Shown here: one piece after another, positions 23,191 through 34,663 of the stretch
How the letters are laid out: every line of letters starts with the position of its first letter
How positions within the stretch are numbered: the first letter of the stretch is position 1
Assembly (NCBI RefSeq): GCF_000150955.2
Contig: NC_011685.1
Span: forward strand, 186,001 to 250,000
Length of the DNA: 64,000 nt
Direction: 5' to 3'
Origin: Phaeodactylum tricornutum CCAP 1055/1
Taxonomy: Eukaryota > Bacillariophyta > Bacillariophyceae > Surirellales > Neidiaceae
Notes under the pieces: generated by a model
Seen by the model: the letters and a program-made list of their open reading frames with translations, nothing else
Told to the model about the DNA's origin: nothing
Database searches by the model: none
Translations under genes and position numbers: made by a program

Positions 23191-24201
23191 ATGGCAATGC
23201 CGAATCATCGCCATCCCCAGAAGTATTATACAAAATGGTTCAAAGCGCTTTTTTTCAATTCGAATCGTAGTAGCAGGGCTGTCTTTTGTGCTGTGCTGGC
23301 CGTAGGATGCCTTTGCCTGGCATTTGTCTATCTGGAAACCGACATGGACAGAAAAATCAGACCGCAAAGCGTGTTGATGCATCAAACTCCGAGCGATCAG
23401 AAAGGCGATGAAGAGACAACAGCGTTGACGGCTTATTCGTTATTACGGCGTGATCGTTCAGGTGCCGCTATCTTGGACATGCTCCTCGCTCACGCTTACT
23501 GCAGCGCCAAAAGCCTGCACTATGGCGGAGTTTGCCTGGAAATTAATTCTCAGTATCCGCATCAACCGGCTCATGAAGAGTTATTGAATTCTTTGGGCTT
23601 AGAAAAAATCTTTTTGCCCTTTGTTCCGTGTCCGTCTCGATCAAATTCGTCAGCCATAGTTCTCCCGCGTGACATTTATTTTGCTCCTGACACGGCTATA
23701 TGGACGGAGGAGTGGTTGTCCGAAATGCGGTTATTTCGCCGTCCTATGCCTCCAATGGTGGGACAGCGGCCCGTACAGGTCGCTGTTCATATTCGGCGTG
23801 GAGATGTTTCACTCTGCATGAAAGAAGAATCGTTTCGGTATCTCCCCAACCTCCACTATCAAAAAATCTTGGAAAACATGGTACTGCCGCAGCACCCCAA
23901 CGCCAACATTACGATCTTTTCCGAATCTGAGAATGCTGATGATTGGCACGGCCTGTCCAATTATCATCTCGCCTTGGATGTGAACCCTGTGGATGTATGG
24001 AAATCCATGGTCGACGCCGACGTCTTGGTTATGTCGAAGAGTAGTTTTTCGCTGGTACCGGCTGTCTTTAGTGCAGGGGAAGTCATTTACACTCCTTTTT
24101 GGCACAACCCTCTATCTACATGGAACATTGTGCCCGAAAGCATTGTCGCAGAGAGCCAGCGTGAGGTCAATCGCCTGCAGCAGCGTTGTCACCTACAATG
24201 A
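23191..24201 (+). CDS. Type II membrane fucosyltransferase-like protein
   Basis: This single-exon protein has 336 aa. It has a short basic cytosolic N-terminus and one membrane anchor at about residues 30-48, then a lumenal catalytic region. VAVHIRRGDV near residue 196 matches the HxRRxD/H motif that binds GDP-fucose in GT11, GT23 and related fucosyltransferases. MSKSSFSLVPAVFS near residue 285 matches their later acceptor/donor loop. A Golgi fucosyl- or related transferase is likely, but the linkage cannot be read from the sequence. The ATG at 23191 starts the anchor cleanly. It follows another glycosyltransferase-like gene by 0.4 kb on the same strand, with no shared transcript implied. Confidence 0.68.
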   Translation: MAMPNHRHPQKYYTKWFKALFFNSNRSSRAVFCAVLAVGCLCLAFVYLETDMDRKIRPQSVLMHQTPSDQKGDEETTALTAYSLLRRDRSGAAILDMLLAHAYCSAKSLHYGGVCLEINSQYPHQPAHEELLNSLGLEKIFLPFVPCPSRSNSSAIVLPRDIYFAPDTAIWTEEWLSEMRLFRRPMPPMVGQRPVQVAVHIRRGDVSLCMKEESFRYLPNLHYQKILENMVLPQHPNANITIFSESENADDWHGLSNYHLALDVNPVDVWKSMVDADVLVMSKSSFSLVPAVFSAGEVIYTPFWHNPLSTWNIVPESIVAESQREVNRLQQRCHLQ

Positions 24202-24408
24202 AAGCGTGGAAGGATATGTTTGTTGATGGTTCAGCAAACCATCTTATCGAAATGTGGCAATCATCAAAAAGGTTTTCTTGCTCTATCCAAAGCTGTTAAA
24301 GTCGGCTTTTTTCAATGCATTTACTTTGCCGTCTGTTTTGTGTATGGATAGTGTACTTTGACGCAAAAACCGTGTTGAGGAGACCGTGTTGGGGAGGGCC
24401 TGGTGACG

Positions 24409-24747
24409 ATGAATGAACGGTCTAATGGTGGCAGCGCTACTTCCGCTGTTAGAAACGGTATGAGCGACGAAGTACTGCTATTGCAATTCAATGGACAGCC
24501 CAACAATAACTACATTTCTGTGCTGTACTTGTCAGCGGCCGCGCAGGTCGCAGCTCAAGTATTGACATGCGTGTCCTTACCGCTGAATCTGATAGGAGTT
24601 CAGGGTAATAGGAAGCAACTCCCTTTCCTAGATCTGCTGAAACCTTTGGGTATATTTCTGGTTGTTGTTCATTGGATGGTTTTGGAGGGAAATAATTGGC
24701 GCCATTCGACCCCAGTATCTTTCTTGTGTACATTTCTACATACGTAA
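24409..24747 (+). CDS. Small hypothetical protein, weak support
   Basis: This 112-residue frame starts at ATG 24409. It has a hydrophobic stretch near residues 38-60 and another near 77-90 (LGIFLVVVHWMVLEG). I recognise no family. It could be a small membrane protein or chance coding, and the short distance to the next start codon (24871) leaves little room for a separate promoter. Confidence 0.25.
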   Translation: MNERSNGGSATSAVRNGMSDEVLLLQFNGQPNNNYISVLYLSAAAQVAAQVLTCVSLPLNLIGVQGNRKQLPFLDLLKPLGIFLVVVHWMVLEGNNWRHSTPVSFLCTFLHT

Positions 24748-24870
24748 GCGGGGAGCCACGACACCGTATGGACGAATGCAATTAATTGTTTGAAGGATTC
24801 ATCCCAATGCCGGAGCATCCGAAATATCCTCACAATTTCATTCCATTCGTCACCCAGCATTTTTCCCACC

Positions 24871-25362
24871 ATGGCAGTCACCGAACCCGAGACTACGACA
24901 AGCAACACCGTCGAACAGATTCCTTCCGTATCGGATCCCAAGAGCGGCGAACCTAAGGAAGAGCCGACCGAAGAAACAATCGAGAAGGGAATCACGGAAG
25001 AAGAGTCGAACACCAACAACGACGCCAAAGACGAGGCCGTCCCCGAGATCAACGGAACTTCAACTACAAAAGCTAACAACAACACTTTAGCCTCTGAAGG
25101 TCCCGTCGTTGAATCCCCTGTCAAAATTGACGCCACTGAGGAGGACACGCGGAAGCGCGCTAGCCCTGAACCGATACCAGAGGATCACCCCGAAGCTAAA
25201 AAGCCAAAAGACAAAAGCGGCGACGCGAAAGAGACCCATGAAGACATGAAAGTGATGCCTGCTGAACCTTCCAGCAATGATAGTGACCAGCAACTCGTCG
25301 ACGACTCCAATCAAGAAACGAGTGCCAACACTCAAGAAACTGCGGATGAGTCGACCGACTAG
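24871..25362 (+). CDS. Acidic intrinsically disordered protein
   Basis: This 163-residue protein is rich in Glu, Asp, Thr, Ser, Asn and Pro, with almost no hydrophobic residues and no Cys or Trp. Two basic patches (RKRASPEP near 117 and EAKKPKDK near 129) could act as nuclear signals. The composition predicts a disordered chain. I do not recognise a family and assign no function. The start is the ATG at 24871 in a good context (CACCATGG). The uniform codon pattern over 490 nt and the strong composition bias suggest it is really translated. Confidence 0.55.
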   Translation: MAVTEPETTTSNTVEQIPSVSDPKSGEPKEEPTEETIEKGITEEESNTNNDAKDEAVPEINGTSTTKANNNTLASEGPVVESPVKIDATEEDTRKRASPEPIPEDHPEAKKPKDKSGDAKETHEDMKVMPAEPSSNDSDQQLVDDSNQETSANTQETADESTD

Positions 25363-26204
25363 TAGGAATTCAGGCGACTGATGGCTTATTAGGCACTTGC
25401 TATACCACGCTTTCGGAGCAAGAAGGTTCGTCAGCGTGGCTGTTGATGAGTGACTACTAGATCTGGCACCAGCTACCAGCTCTCTGGAAGATATGGTAGT
25501 AACAGATCAATAACACTGACCTAAGTAACCGAATTCATAGTCGACGTATTTCTCCTTTCTAGCGACGACAACCTAACAGTAAGCGCGTCGAGGTTTGCGG
25601 CTGTTAGAATATATGGAACAGGGTTTTTACAGAATCCGCAGTCTACTTTTCCGGCTTTTGCGAAAGTGCGCATACGGCTAAACTCATGGTATTGGATAGC
25701 CCTCTAGCTGTTTGTTCCCGAGGTGCCAATAGTTATCTGGCGGGTAAGAATCGCCATACTGTACAGTAGTTCTGTATTGATAACGCCCTCGTCGTTCAAT
25801 GAGGACGCTGCTATTCCTTGGCTTCACAAATCAGGACGATAACAGCTCAAGCAGCTCAGAGCTTGTACTCGTTAGAACTCAACTGAATTGGTACGACCTT
25901 TGCGTTGGCTTCATGCGTACATCCGTCCCTATCGAAGGGACCGTACCGCGACTGTCAATCCTTCATGAGGAAAAAGGAATAAAATGCAATCTTTGTTCTT
26001 CATTTCTTCTTTCCATACCTCCCGAGAGCAACACAATAGCAAGCACGGTTATGATCTATTGGTGAGGTCGATAGGTGTGTTGTCCCCCTTGTTGTTCAAA
26101 CACTCCGAACATGCAGATTCCACCAAAAGCAACTCCGCAACTTTTCCAGACAACATTTTAACCTGGACAAACCAACATACAGGTGAGATTCTTCCTTGTC
26201 GACC
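25363..26204. other. Convergent spacer, no supported gene
   Basis: This spacer lies between the acidic protein gene (plus) and the second cyclase-PDE gene (minus). Short open frames show no domain. Confidence 0.5.
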
Positions 26205-28886
26205 TCACCTAACGGCTTCGACCGAATCATTGTCCCCCAAAAGCGAATTTTCGTCAGTTTCCTCTACCGAAAACAGTGATATTTGATGAGCGGATTTAAT
26301 CATGGCTCTCAGCGATGCTTGACCATCGCGTTCCCACTCTTGACGATTCTCTCGTGCCATTGTTTCGTACACACTACCGGCTCCTAACCCAAAAATACCG
26401 CTTTCACTTATACGTTTCGACAAGGGAATCACGTAGTGATCAAAAAAGCCAAGTTCACCAGCGAACCAATTATCAGCAGGATCAAAACTAGCCCTTCCGC
26501 TTAAGTAGGCCTTATACCTTTCCTCGAACAGCTTGTCATTCCATTTACGGTAAACGTGCCAGTGTTGCATTGTATGGGCAATGTCGGCTGCTTGAATAAT
26601 ACATTCCAAGACTACTGTCGCCTTGCGATTGATTTCGTCCCGTGTCATTTTCCCACCTAGACCGCGTCTGTCCGTATTTTTATCAGTATTCTTAAAGGCT
26701 TTGTCCCATTTGCGTACGCGAAATTGGTTGATCTCGCGGTCCGATATATCCGTGGCCATGACGCAGTTGATCATAACTTGGCGGAAACGCTTGCGCTCGA
26801 CGTTGGTTTTGTAAATGCACATGCGAAGGCGCTGGTATTTGGGTTGCATTAACAGCTTCCATGCTAGCACGACCGAGTTCTGTTCCGCCACAGACCTGTT
26901 TCGAAACTGTAGCGCTACCTCCGCTTCTTCGACAACAAGCTGCGAATTCGGGACGCCGGAATGCCCAACATCGTGTACGAGCGCAGAAAATACAACAGAA
27001 AACTGCGTCAGTGGGTCCGAACTGATACCGTAGGATATTTCATGCCGCTCCATTTCGTCACAGTCCTTCAATTTTGCAATGCGGCTCAATATTTTGCTAA
27101 CCGCTAGCGTTACATGAGATGCATGCGCAAAGTTGTGAAACGGTACGTCGTTGTACAAGGCGGCAATGTCAGCGATGAATTCGCGCAAAAGAATACGGAC
27201 TTTAGCTAGCTCAGTGTCCATGGGAGGCTGATGCCGAGCATTTGGGTCAAAAGCCGGCAAGAAAATAACGTCCGCCACTGAATTGTAGGGTGGAGGCATT
27301 TCAGCGTCTTCGTCACGATGATTGACTGTTTTAACTGATCGAGTTTCTCCTCTTCCCGAATGGTGATAGGCCATTACTCTACTGAGATGCTCAAGGAAAA
27401 TGTCCGTATTCCAGTCAATCAAGCGACCATATTTGTCTTCGGACAGCCTTCGATCCCATGGACTAACGTAAGTGGCATCTGTCAGGAGCGTTTGTCGGAC
27501 AAGCGTGTGTTTAAAAGCTTGCGCTACTGACCCATTTTTTGCGGCTATTCGACAATTGTCTTCGCCGGACGGCTTCGACTTCTTGTGAGGATCCAACCAA
27601 AAAGTACGCATTTGACCTTTTCCCTTGGCAACAATTTGATCTTGACGTTCTTTTACCCAATGCATCTTTCCGGCAGCAATCAAAAGTTCTGCAGTTTCTA
27701 AGCTAACCTGAATACGACGCTTTTCGCCCGTACTTTCCATGCGACTAGCGGTGTTAACAGTATCGCCAAAAAGCTGGAACCGAGACTTTTGTCCTCGCAA
27801 CACTCCGGCAGTCACTGGCCCAGAATGCAACCCAACGCGGACATGTAAGTTTTTGGTGCCAGACCCGAGCAGAGTCTCCAAGTCAGATGTGACACCATCC
27901 ATCTTTACCAGGCATTGGTAGGCAAACTTGGCCATAGTAACAGCATGATCTGGATCTGGCTCGGGAACCCCTGTCACTGCCATGTAGGAGTCCCCAATAG
28001 TTTCGACCTATACATGGATTTAAATTTAGACAGCTGTTTGCTTCAAACGTAAAATTGCACGTGCTACTCTGCAAAGGCGTACCTTAAAGACCTTGAGCTT
28101 TTCAGCAATGGAATCGAATTCGGCATAAACCGTTTCCAGAAGTTTGAAAACTTGCGGGGGATCGCGCTCTGCACTCCAGGCTGTAAAGCCAGCAATATCC
28201 GCAAATAAAACAGTTGCGTTTTTGTATAAATCAGCAATAGGCTGCGAGCTACGATGATCTAGAGCTGCTCCTTCACTTTCACGAACCGATTTTAAAGTCG
28301 CCTTGCTTTGAAGCTGAGGCATGCGAATCGGATCAGACTCGCTTATATTCTTGTTGGCAAGAGTGTTGATCTTCGTGAGCTCTGAAAAACTGACCGGCTC
28401 CTCCGCAGAAATAATACTGAACTGACCAGAGTTGTCCTGAAGGAGTCGCTCACGAACCATACTTGGAAACAAGGAATCGACAATAGTTTTTGATCGCTTT
28501 GCCATATCTATTACTAACGATTGCCGGCGCGCGACGAGATAGTCGTATCGTAAAAATACCATAATCAAGACCGAAAAAATTCCCGCGACGACGCTTGCGT
28601 ATGTAGTCGCATCGCTACGTCCGCTGTCCTCAACGCGCGTTTCTTTCGTCGTTACGAAGGTGCTAACCGTAAGAAAGATACCTGACACCACCAGCAGAAA
28701 AAGAAGCAACCATTTGGTGCAGGCCACAGATCGTGATTTCTTTTCCACTAGGCGATCCGGGGATTGTTCATCCTCCACCTTTTCTTCTTCCTTGCGACGT
28801 GGTGCGCCGCCAGCGTTTGTTTCGATAGCTGCCAACGAACCAACCGAGTGGTCGGCCACGGATGCATCGTCCGCGAAATAATCCAT
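26205..28886 (-). CDS. Membrane cyclase-phosphodiesterase without large ectodomain
   Basis: The two-exon model is complement(join(26205..28007, 28083..28886)), 868 aa; the intron splits KVFK from VETIGD in phase 0. Two membrane segments (about 59-78 and 96-113) are separated by only some 17 residues, so the CHASE-like ectodomain of the related gene at 11400 is absent. The cyclase domain has VLFADIAGFTAW (Asp230), VETIGD (Glu270, Asp274) and RFQLFGDTVNTASRME. The phosphodiesterase has HNFAHA (559-564) and HDVGH (613-617). All metal ligands appear present, so it should make and hydrolyse a cyclic nucleotide but without an outside sensor. The intron position is not shared with the paralogue. The start is ATG 28886 in a CCATGG context. 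It lies about 11 kb from the paralogue and in the opposite direction. Confidence 0.87.
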
Positions 28887-30071
28887 GGTCACCTCGGACG
28901 ATTTCAATATTTGAATCGACAGTAAGTGCTTGCCTGTTGGTGATGTAAAACAGTCAATCCTAGACTCTATAGCTTTCTACCGAGTCAGGCCTAGACGTAG
29001 AGCAGAGGAGAAACGCTGAAAAAGTGTGTCCGCTAATAATCCAGTCGACGAATAATCATCATCTGCATTGTAAGACTCGCCTGTAAAGCCAAATTGGCAT
29101 CCTGAATGCCTATATTGTGCCTTCCAGAAGGACGAATATATGCATAGGAGGATAAATCAAACTATATTTAGCGTCACGACGCATGACCTTCAAAACCCAA
29201 TTGGTTATCTCGATTTACATTAGACGTCGATCCAACCGCAGATGACGTGGATGGTATGTACTTCGCCCGTTGACGCTGCCTGTCCTATTGGTACCGACAC
29301 CTACTCCACCACCAACTATCGGACCGATCTCGAACTGCGAGCGAAAGTACCTCACATCAAATAACATATACAACCTTGCGTGTAGAGTCGCCATCTTCGC
29401 TCGTTGACTGCGACTGATTCGTTGATAGTAGGCGTCAGCAATGGCTTGATTGATCGATTGAGAAACATTTTGTCTTTACATTAGGCATTTCGCACTTCAT
29501 TTGGGTGTTTTCGCAAAACTTCGCTTTCGATACATGCACTTGGCATGTATGTAAGGTAAGATGAGCAGGAAATTGTCAAAAGCGTCGAATAAAGGCGACA
29601 CAGTCAATGAATGAAAACACAAGAGCACTGGGTTCATAATGAACAGTGATGATGCAGCACGCATGTACGTGCTTTACGATGTAAGGAGACTAGTTGCGAA
29701 AAGCCTGTTTTGGATAAGCAGTGGAAGCCTTTTCTTGTTGAATGGACTATGAAGATCTTCCGTTATAGGAAGTGCCGTCTGAAAATCCCAGTGCTGAATT
29801 TTCCACGGATACCTTCTGTTGAGAAAACGGAATATTTCAAAAGGAACTATTTTGCCAATCAAAAATTGATGGAATTAAAAAGCAGAAGGTATCCTTCGGA
29901 ATATTTCAATCTGGGATGCGCCCTCTTTGCAGGGATTGTGAATTATAAACTCGGAAAGCGTCAGAGTCCTAAACAACAAGAGGATCTGGGTTTTACGAGC
30001 AAAATGCTCGCTCACGCAAAAACAAAACTTGTCACTAATTGTTATTCGTTCTTTCCGCTACAGCTCGACCA
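28887..30071. other. Intergenic, no firm gene
   Basis: This is about 1.2 kb of AT-rich sequence holding the promoter of the minus-strand cyclase-PDE gene. A plus-strand open frame ending at 30132 overlaps the PLAC8 coding end and has no recognised domain, so I did not call it. Confidence 0.45.
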
Positions 30072-31007
30072 TTACACAATAGACGGCGCGTGCTCGGGAA
30101 TGCCCCTCTTTGTGCAGCAAGTGGCTGGATAGGCGTCGTAATCGGTTGTGTGTCGCAGCATTTGGGCCGCAACAAGACACGGACAAAAAACGGAACACGT
30201 GCAGTCCTCATAATCGCGGGCCGGAATGGCGTACTTTTCTCTCACGGTCACGCGCAAGTTTCGTAGCAGCAAGACGAGCACTCCGTAGGCCGTGTAGTGC
30301 ATGAGATCAATTGTAGAGGCCACCACCATGGCTCCGGCTGGGAGCGGCTGACGGTCGTTCGTGTCTTCGTTGCCCGAGTTGGGATCAAGATTAAACAATA
30401 GCATTGACAAGGAATAATAGAGAACGTAGTATACCACCACAGCGGTAAAAATGATCTGGAACGCCCCAGTTGTCTCCGCTACGGTCCCGTGCTTCCCTTT
30501 CCAAGTAAGTTGAAGTCGCGAAATCACTTGCGCCGCAGCAACTTTGGATTCAACAAGACAGCAAATGAGCATTCGACCGTGCAAGTGCACAGTTGCGAAA
30601 ATTCACATAGTTGACTTACCCGTTGTACAGCAACAAGACGTCCAAACGTGGGGGTGGCAAGCTCCATAAGAAAATAAAGACCATAGAGAATCGCGCCAGT
30701 GCCCTACCGGCACAGGGATGGTCGAAATGAAGGAAGTGATGGAGGTCGGCATTGGTACCGAAAACGTTTGGCCAGCTTCTACGCCTCCAGCTGGCACGTG
30801 TACCTTCACGATACGGTCTCCTAGAGCTGCATCAAACTCGTAGCCCTCCGGCAATGCCGCCGGTGCCGTGACCTGCATCATAGCGGTCGAGGAAGCTGGC
30901 GTCAAGGTCGACGCTTCGACATTGCCCACAAGTGTTTCACTCAATGCCACGTCGTTGCTGTCAATGCCATCGTCTCGAGCGACGGGGGCATACTGACTAC
31001 TCGACAT
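30072..31007 (-). CDS. PLAC8-family cysteine-rich membrane protein
   Basis: The two-exon model is complement(join(30072..30541, 30620..31007)), 285 aa. The N-terminal part contains a module (PEGYEFDAALGDRIVKVHVP then GGVEAGQTFSVP) of a type I believe recurs in diatom proteins. The PLAC8 region follows: VGHWRDSLWSLF, a CHPHVWTSCCC cluster at the exon end, two hydrophobic segments, then REKYAIP and CTCSVFCPCLVAAQMLRHTTDY. In plants and animals PLAC8 proteins act at membranes in cell-size control, calcium or metal handling, but no specific activity can be inferred. The paralogue at 54708 has the same layout and the same C-terminal GHAPSIV-like ending. The ATG at 31007 is the first in frame. Confidence 0.8.
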
Positions 31008-31993
31008 CCTTTAGGAGAACAAGCTGCGAAAGGACAGCGAATAATCGAATAATGTATGGGGCGAGGGGCGCATCCAGTATAAAGTGAAATATCGATAGGG
31101 ATGGAAGCACGACGAAGGAAAGTTTAATTCGCTGATCCAGTTCTGGATGAGTCCTTGTCTTTGCGGTCTTCCGTTAAGTTACTTACTGTTAGTGTTACTG
31201 TTGTTCAGAGGCAAACTTGCGTCTGTCCTTCGGAGTTTTTTTGTTCGCAGTCGCTGGTGGGTGGCGTCCGGTTTTGCTGTCTATGTACCGCGTTTGGACC
31301 ACTGCTCGTAAATGCACGCCTACCAGATGAGGAACATTTCCACATAGTGTCTCACAGTCGTGTTTTGAATCATTCACTAGTATCCCATCACGATTGCAAG
31401 CACCCATGCCTTTCATTCGTAGTTAGTGGGCTGATTCTCTACACTTATTGTTGGTAGCAGCCGAGGAAGACATTTTCTCTGTGACACTTTCAAAGGTGGT
31501 TTCCGCAAACGACTCCGATTGTTACAATTAGGTCAAGATTAAGAGGTTCGTACCTCTTATACGCGCAAAGAACAGGATTCAGAAGAAAAAAATGATTCTT
31601 AGCTCGTAGGTTCGGGCATTGGTCTCTCAAGAGGTCTATAGTTATTGCGTTTTTAATAAGCTTCTATTGTTCGCCTTAGTCTTTAGCTCGTAAATGACTA
31701 CGTTTCACATTGTTGCAAAAATGGAAAACAACGGTGTATAACCTAGAATGTACAAATGCTGGATGTCTCCTTAGCCGCGGCCACTGTATCGATCGATCCT
31801 TTCCGGCAGAGCCAAATATGTTCAATTCGTCTATACTAGAATTAAGATGGTCTTTGATGCCTTCGAGCTCGAATGACCAATCAAAAATCTTGCCGGTCCC
31901 CTCATGAATTAGAACACAAATCGAGGGAGCTCTCATTTTCTCTCACATATTTCAGTCTAGTAGGCATAATTTTACCAAAAGGCTGCAGCGAAG
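31008..31993. other. Divergent intergenic region
   Basis: This is about 1 kb between the start codons of the PLAC8 gene (minus) and the secreted DUF11-type gene (plus). It must contain both promoters. Open frames here have no domain, and no clear regulatory motif was recognised. Confidence 0.45.
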
Positions 31994-34160
31994 ATGAAAT
32001 TCTATAGGGCCATCGCGTCCTTTCAGATGGCGCTTCTCGGCACTGCCTCTGTTGTGAGTTGATCTTCTTGTTCTCTCTCTGTTGGTTGACATCCGGATCA
32101 ATATTTCTCACTCTGCTCACTGACCCGATCTCTCTTTTGGCGCCGACACAGGCCGTTGCTCAGCAGTTGAAGCCCAGGCCCATGCAAACGTACTTTGTGC
32201 CATTGCCCGAAACCGATATCTTCTACGAAACCTTCGATCGGATCAACGCCATTGCAACCGCTCCCGTAATGTCCATTATTTCTGTCTCCATTTCCACCGA
32301 CAATACAATTGTATGGTACGACGAATGGGAAGACGACTACGATCAAAGTGTTGACCAGCCAGGCTCCACCACCAAGATTTGGGGCGACGGCATCGCGAGC
32401 AACGGTTGCGCTCCGGGTGTGACCCCGTGCACGAACACGAACGACCGACTCCGAGCCGGTCAGGCAATCATTCTTGAGAACTGGGTCGATCTTCCCCGTA
32501 ACAACAAACAGATCCGCTTCGACGGTGGTGATCGAATCCAGGCATCGTTTCCGATCGCTGTGACGCGTGCTCAATACCCCAAGGAACCAGGGTCGCTTTT
32601 GGCGGGGGCGGCGGAAGTGTTCGATACGATGCGTTGGGGGCGAGAGTTTGTAGCTCCTGTTGGACAAGATATTCGGGGAGCCAACTATCGAGATGCTTTC
32701 GAATACACAGCTCTCTACATGATGGCAGAAGAGGACGACACCATCGTGACGCTACCGGATGGAAGCAAAATCTTTCTGGACATGGGAAAGAGTCATCTCG
32801 TCCGAGTGAACATGGGTGCCAAAATTAGCGCCGATCATAACATCCAAGTCCACGTTTTAGCCGGAGATATTGGCTCCACGTATGAGATGCGCTGGTTTGC
32901 TCTCGTCCCAGCGGCGATATGGTCAAGTGAATACATAACCCCAGTGGGAGATTCCACTGCGGAAACCAAAGTCGTGTGTTACAACGGCGGCACCAGCAGT
33001 ATAACTGTTGACTACCAGTATTTTACCGGTACCACGCTTCAAAGGAAGACCATGACTTTGGCTCCGAATACAGTTGGGCAATCGTTGTTTATTCCGACTA
33101 ACTCTGGCGCCAGGTTCAACTCAACAGGCAAGTTCATTGCTCTTTCCACGAGTGACACGCTGAGCAGCACCAGCGGGCAAATCTATGATTGGGGTTTCCC
33201 TGTGATGCCGCGGAGCCAACTTTCGTCCCAAGTGCTTATTGGGTGGGGATACGGATGTACTGGAAAAGTCTGCGTGGGCGGACAAGGATCTCGAAGCGTC
33301 GTCTGGATTACTCCCACCGCGAACGCCGATCTCTACATCGACTACAACAACGACGGCGTGGTTGACTCGCAGGTGGCGGCGAACTACCTGTCTTCCACAA
33401 GAATTACCGATACCGATAATGACATGACGGGAGCCATGATTTGGGCAACGGTCCGCAACACTGGTCCCTTTGGTACGGCGGTCGATATTGCGGCTGCTTG
33501 GGGCCAAGATGGCTCCCGTTCCTTCAGCAACGATAACTCGGCGTTGGATCTCGGCACGTGGTTGTTCCATTTTACACCGTAACGGTGAAACATTTTGTCG
33601 AATTGCTGGATGACAAGAATAAAGACGGAGTAGTGAACCCCGGCGACACCCTTTTGTACACGATTCGCATTCAGAATTTGGGCCAGGTGGACGTCAATAT
33701 CAATGGATTGACCATTATCAACAACGGCGTCCCGCCTTTGACCACGTACATCCCCAACTCGGTGTGGTACAAACCAGACGGCGGTGCCGCTCCCATCAAA
33801 GTTCCCGATAAGACTACGGGGACTCCGAATCCGTTAGATGCTGAGGGTATTCCCAACCCGGTAAAACTTACCAAACGCGGAGGTACACACGAAATTGTCT
33901 TTGCCGTGACGACTCAGGGAACAGTAGATCGCATTATTCCAAACAACGGTTTCATCGTTCAGTCGGACAACCGTCCGAACCTTCCATTTGCGGTGGATAT
34001 TCCGTTGGTCGTCCCGACCGCGCAGCCCAAAGTGGCGAACAACAATAACGGGACCGTGTGTATTCCGCTGACGGCTCGTCGTGAAGTCCGTCGCCAGCTT
34101 CGGGAAGAGGGTCGTCGCGAACGACGTCGTTTAGCCGAAGAGGCCATTTACGAAGCTTAG
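31994..34160 (+). CDS. Secreted DUF11-containing protein, split by a frameshift
   Basis: Exon 1 (31994..32053) gives MKFYRAIASFQMALLGTASV, which joins AVAQQ at 32152 to complete a signal peptide. The following 470 residues resemble the IgGFc-binding-like region found in secreted bacterial and algal proteins (LVPAAIWSSEYITPV). A DUF11-type repeat follows (NPGDTLLYTIRIQNLGQV), ending in an Arg/Glu-rich tail. The frame that runs to a stop at 33582 stops aligning near 33558, and the next frame continues at once with VVVPFYTVTV to 34160. Reading one base less at 33558 would unite them at about 689 aa. No slippery heptamer or splice pair is visible at the junction, so a one-base loss in this allele or the assembly is the simplest reading. 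The likely role is an extracellular or wall-associated protein. Confidence 0.68.
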
Positions 34161-34663
34161 ATGACGCCGTTACGTGGGATGGGGAAAGGAGTAACTGACT
34201 TGGTGGAGGAGTGTGGAGTTGGGGATTCTTGCTCACAGTCAACGATGAATCCTTCACGATGAGAGGCTCACGTTAGCGTTGCGGGGTTCAAGATTGGACG
34301 ATGAGGTGGTTGATCCGAACGGAAGGGTGACGAGATTGGCCCTGGACTCCGTCGGTCAAAGAAAAACAATTGCCCATCGCATAGTAGACACAAATTCATA
34401 GTATTTCAAAGAAGAATCAACTGTCTATATATTGTTAGATTGACTTTGTCGCATTTAACACCAAAAAATATGTTATAATGTCTTAAAGAACGGTAAAGAG
34501 CAGGCAATAAGGTAGTTCCTATTTCAAAATGGTACTCGAGGTGTAGCGATCAAGCTTTTGTTCTCACGTCAAAAGTAGAGCAGGGCATCTCATCCTTTCG
34601 TTTTCGCGCAAGGCGCAACTTCATTCGTTCCTAGTCGCCAAGGACGACGACGAAGAATCTACC
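34161..34663. other. Intergenic, no supported gene
   Basis: AT-rich spacer between two plus-strand genes. Nothing recognisable was seen. Confidence 0.5.

Noticed and set aside
29749-30132. Plus-strand open frame next to the PLAC8 gene
   Set aside because: It overlaps the PLAC8 coding end on the other strand and has no recognisable domain.
31155-31457. Cysteine-containing frame between divergent genes
   Set aside because: It has no domain and lies in promoter sequence.
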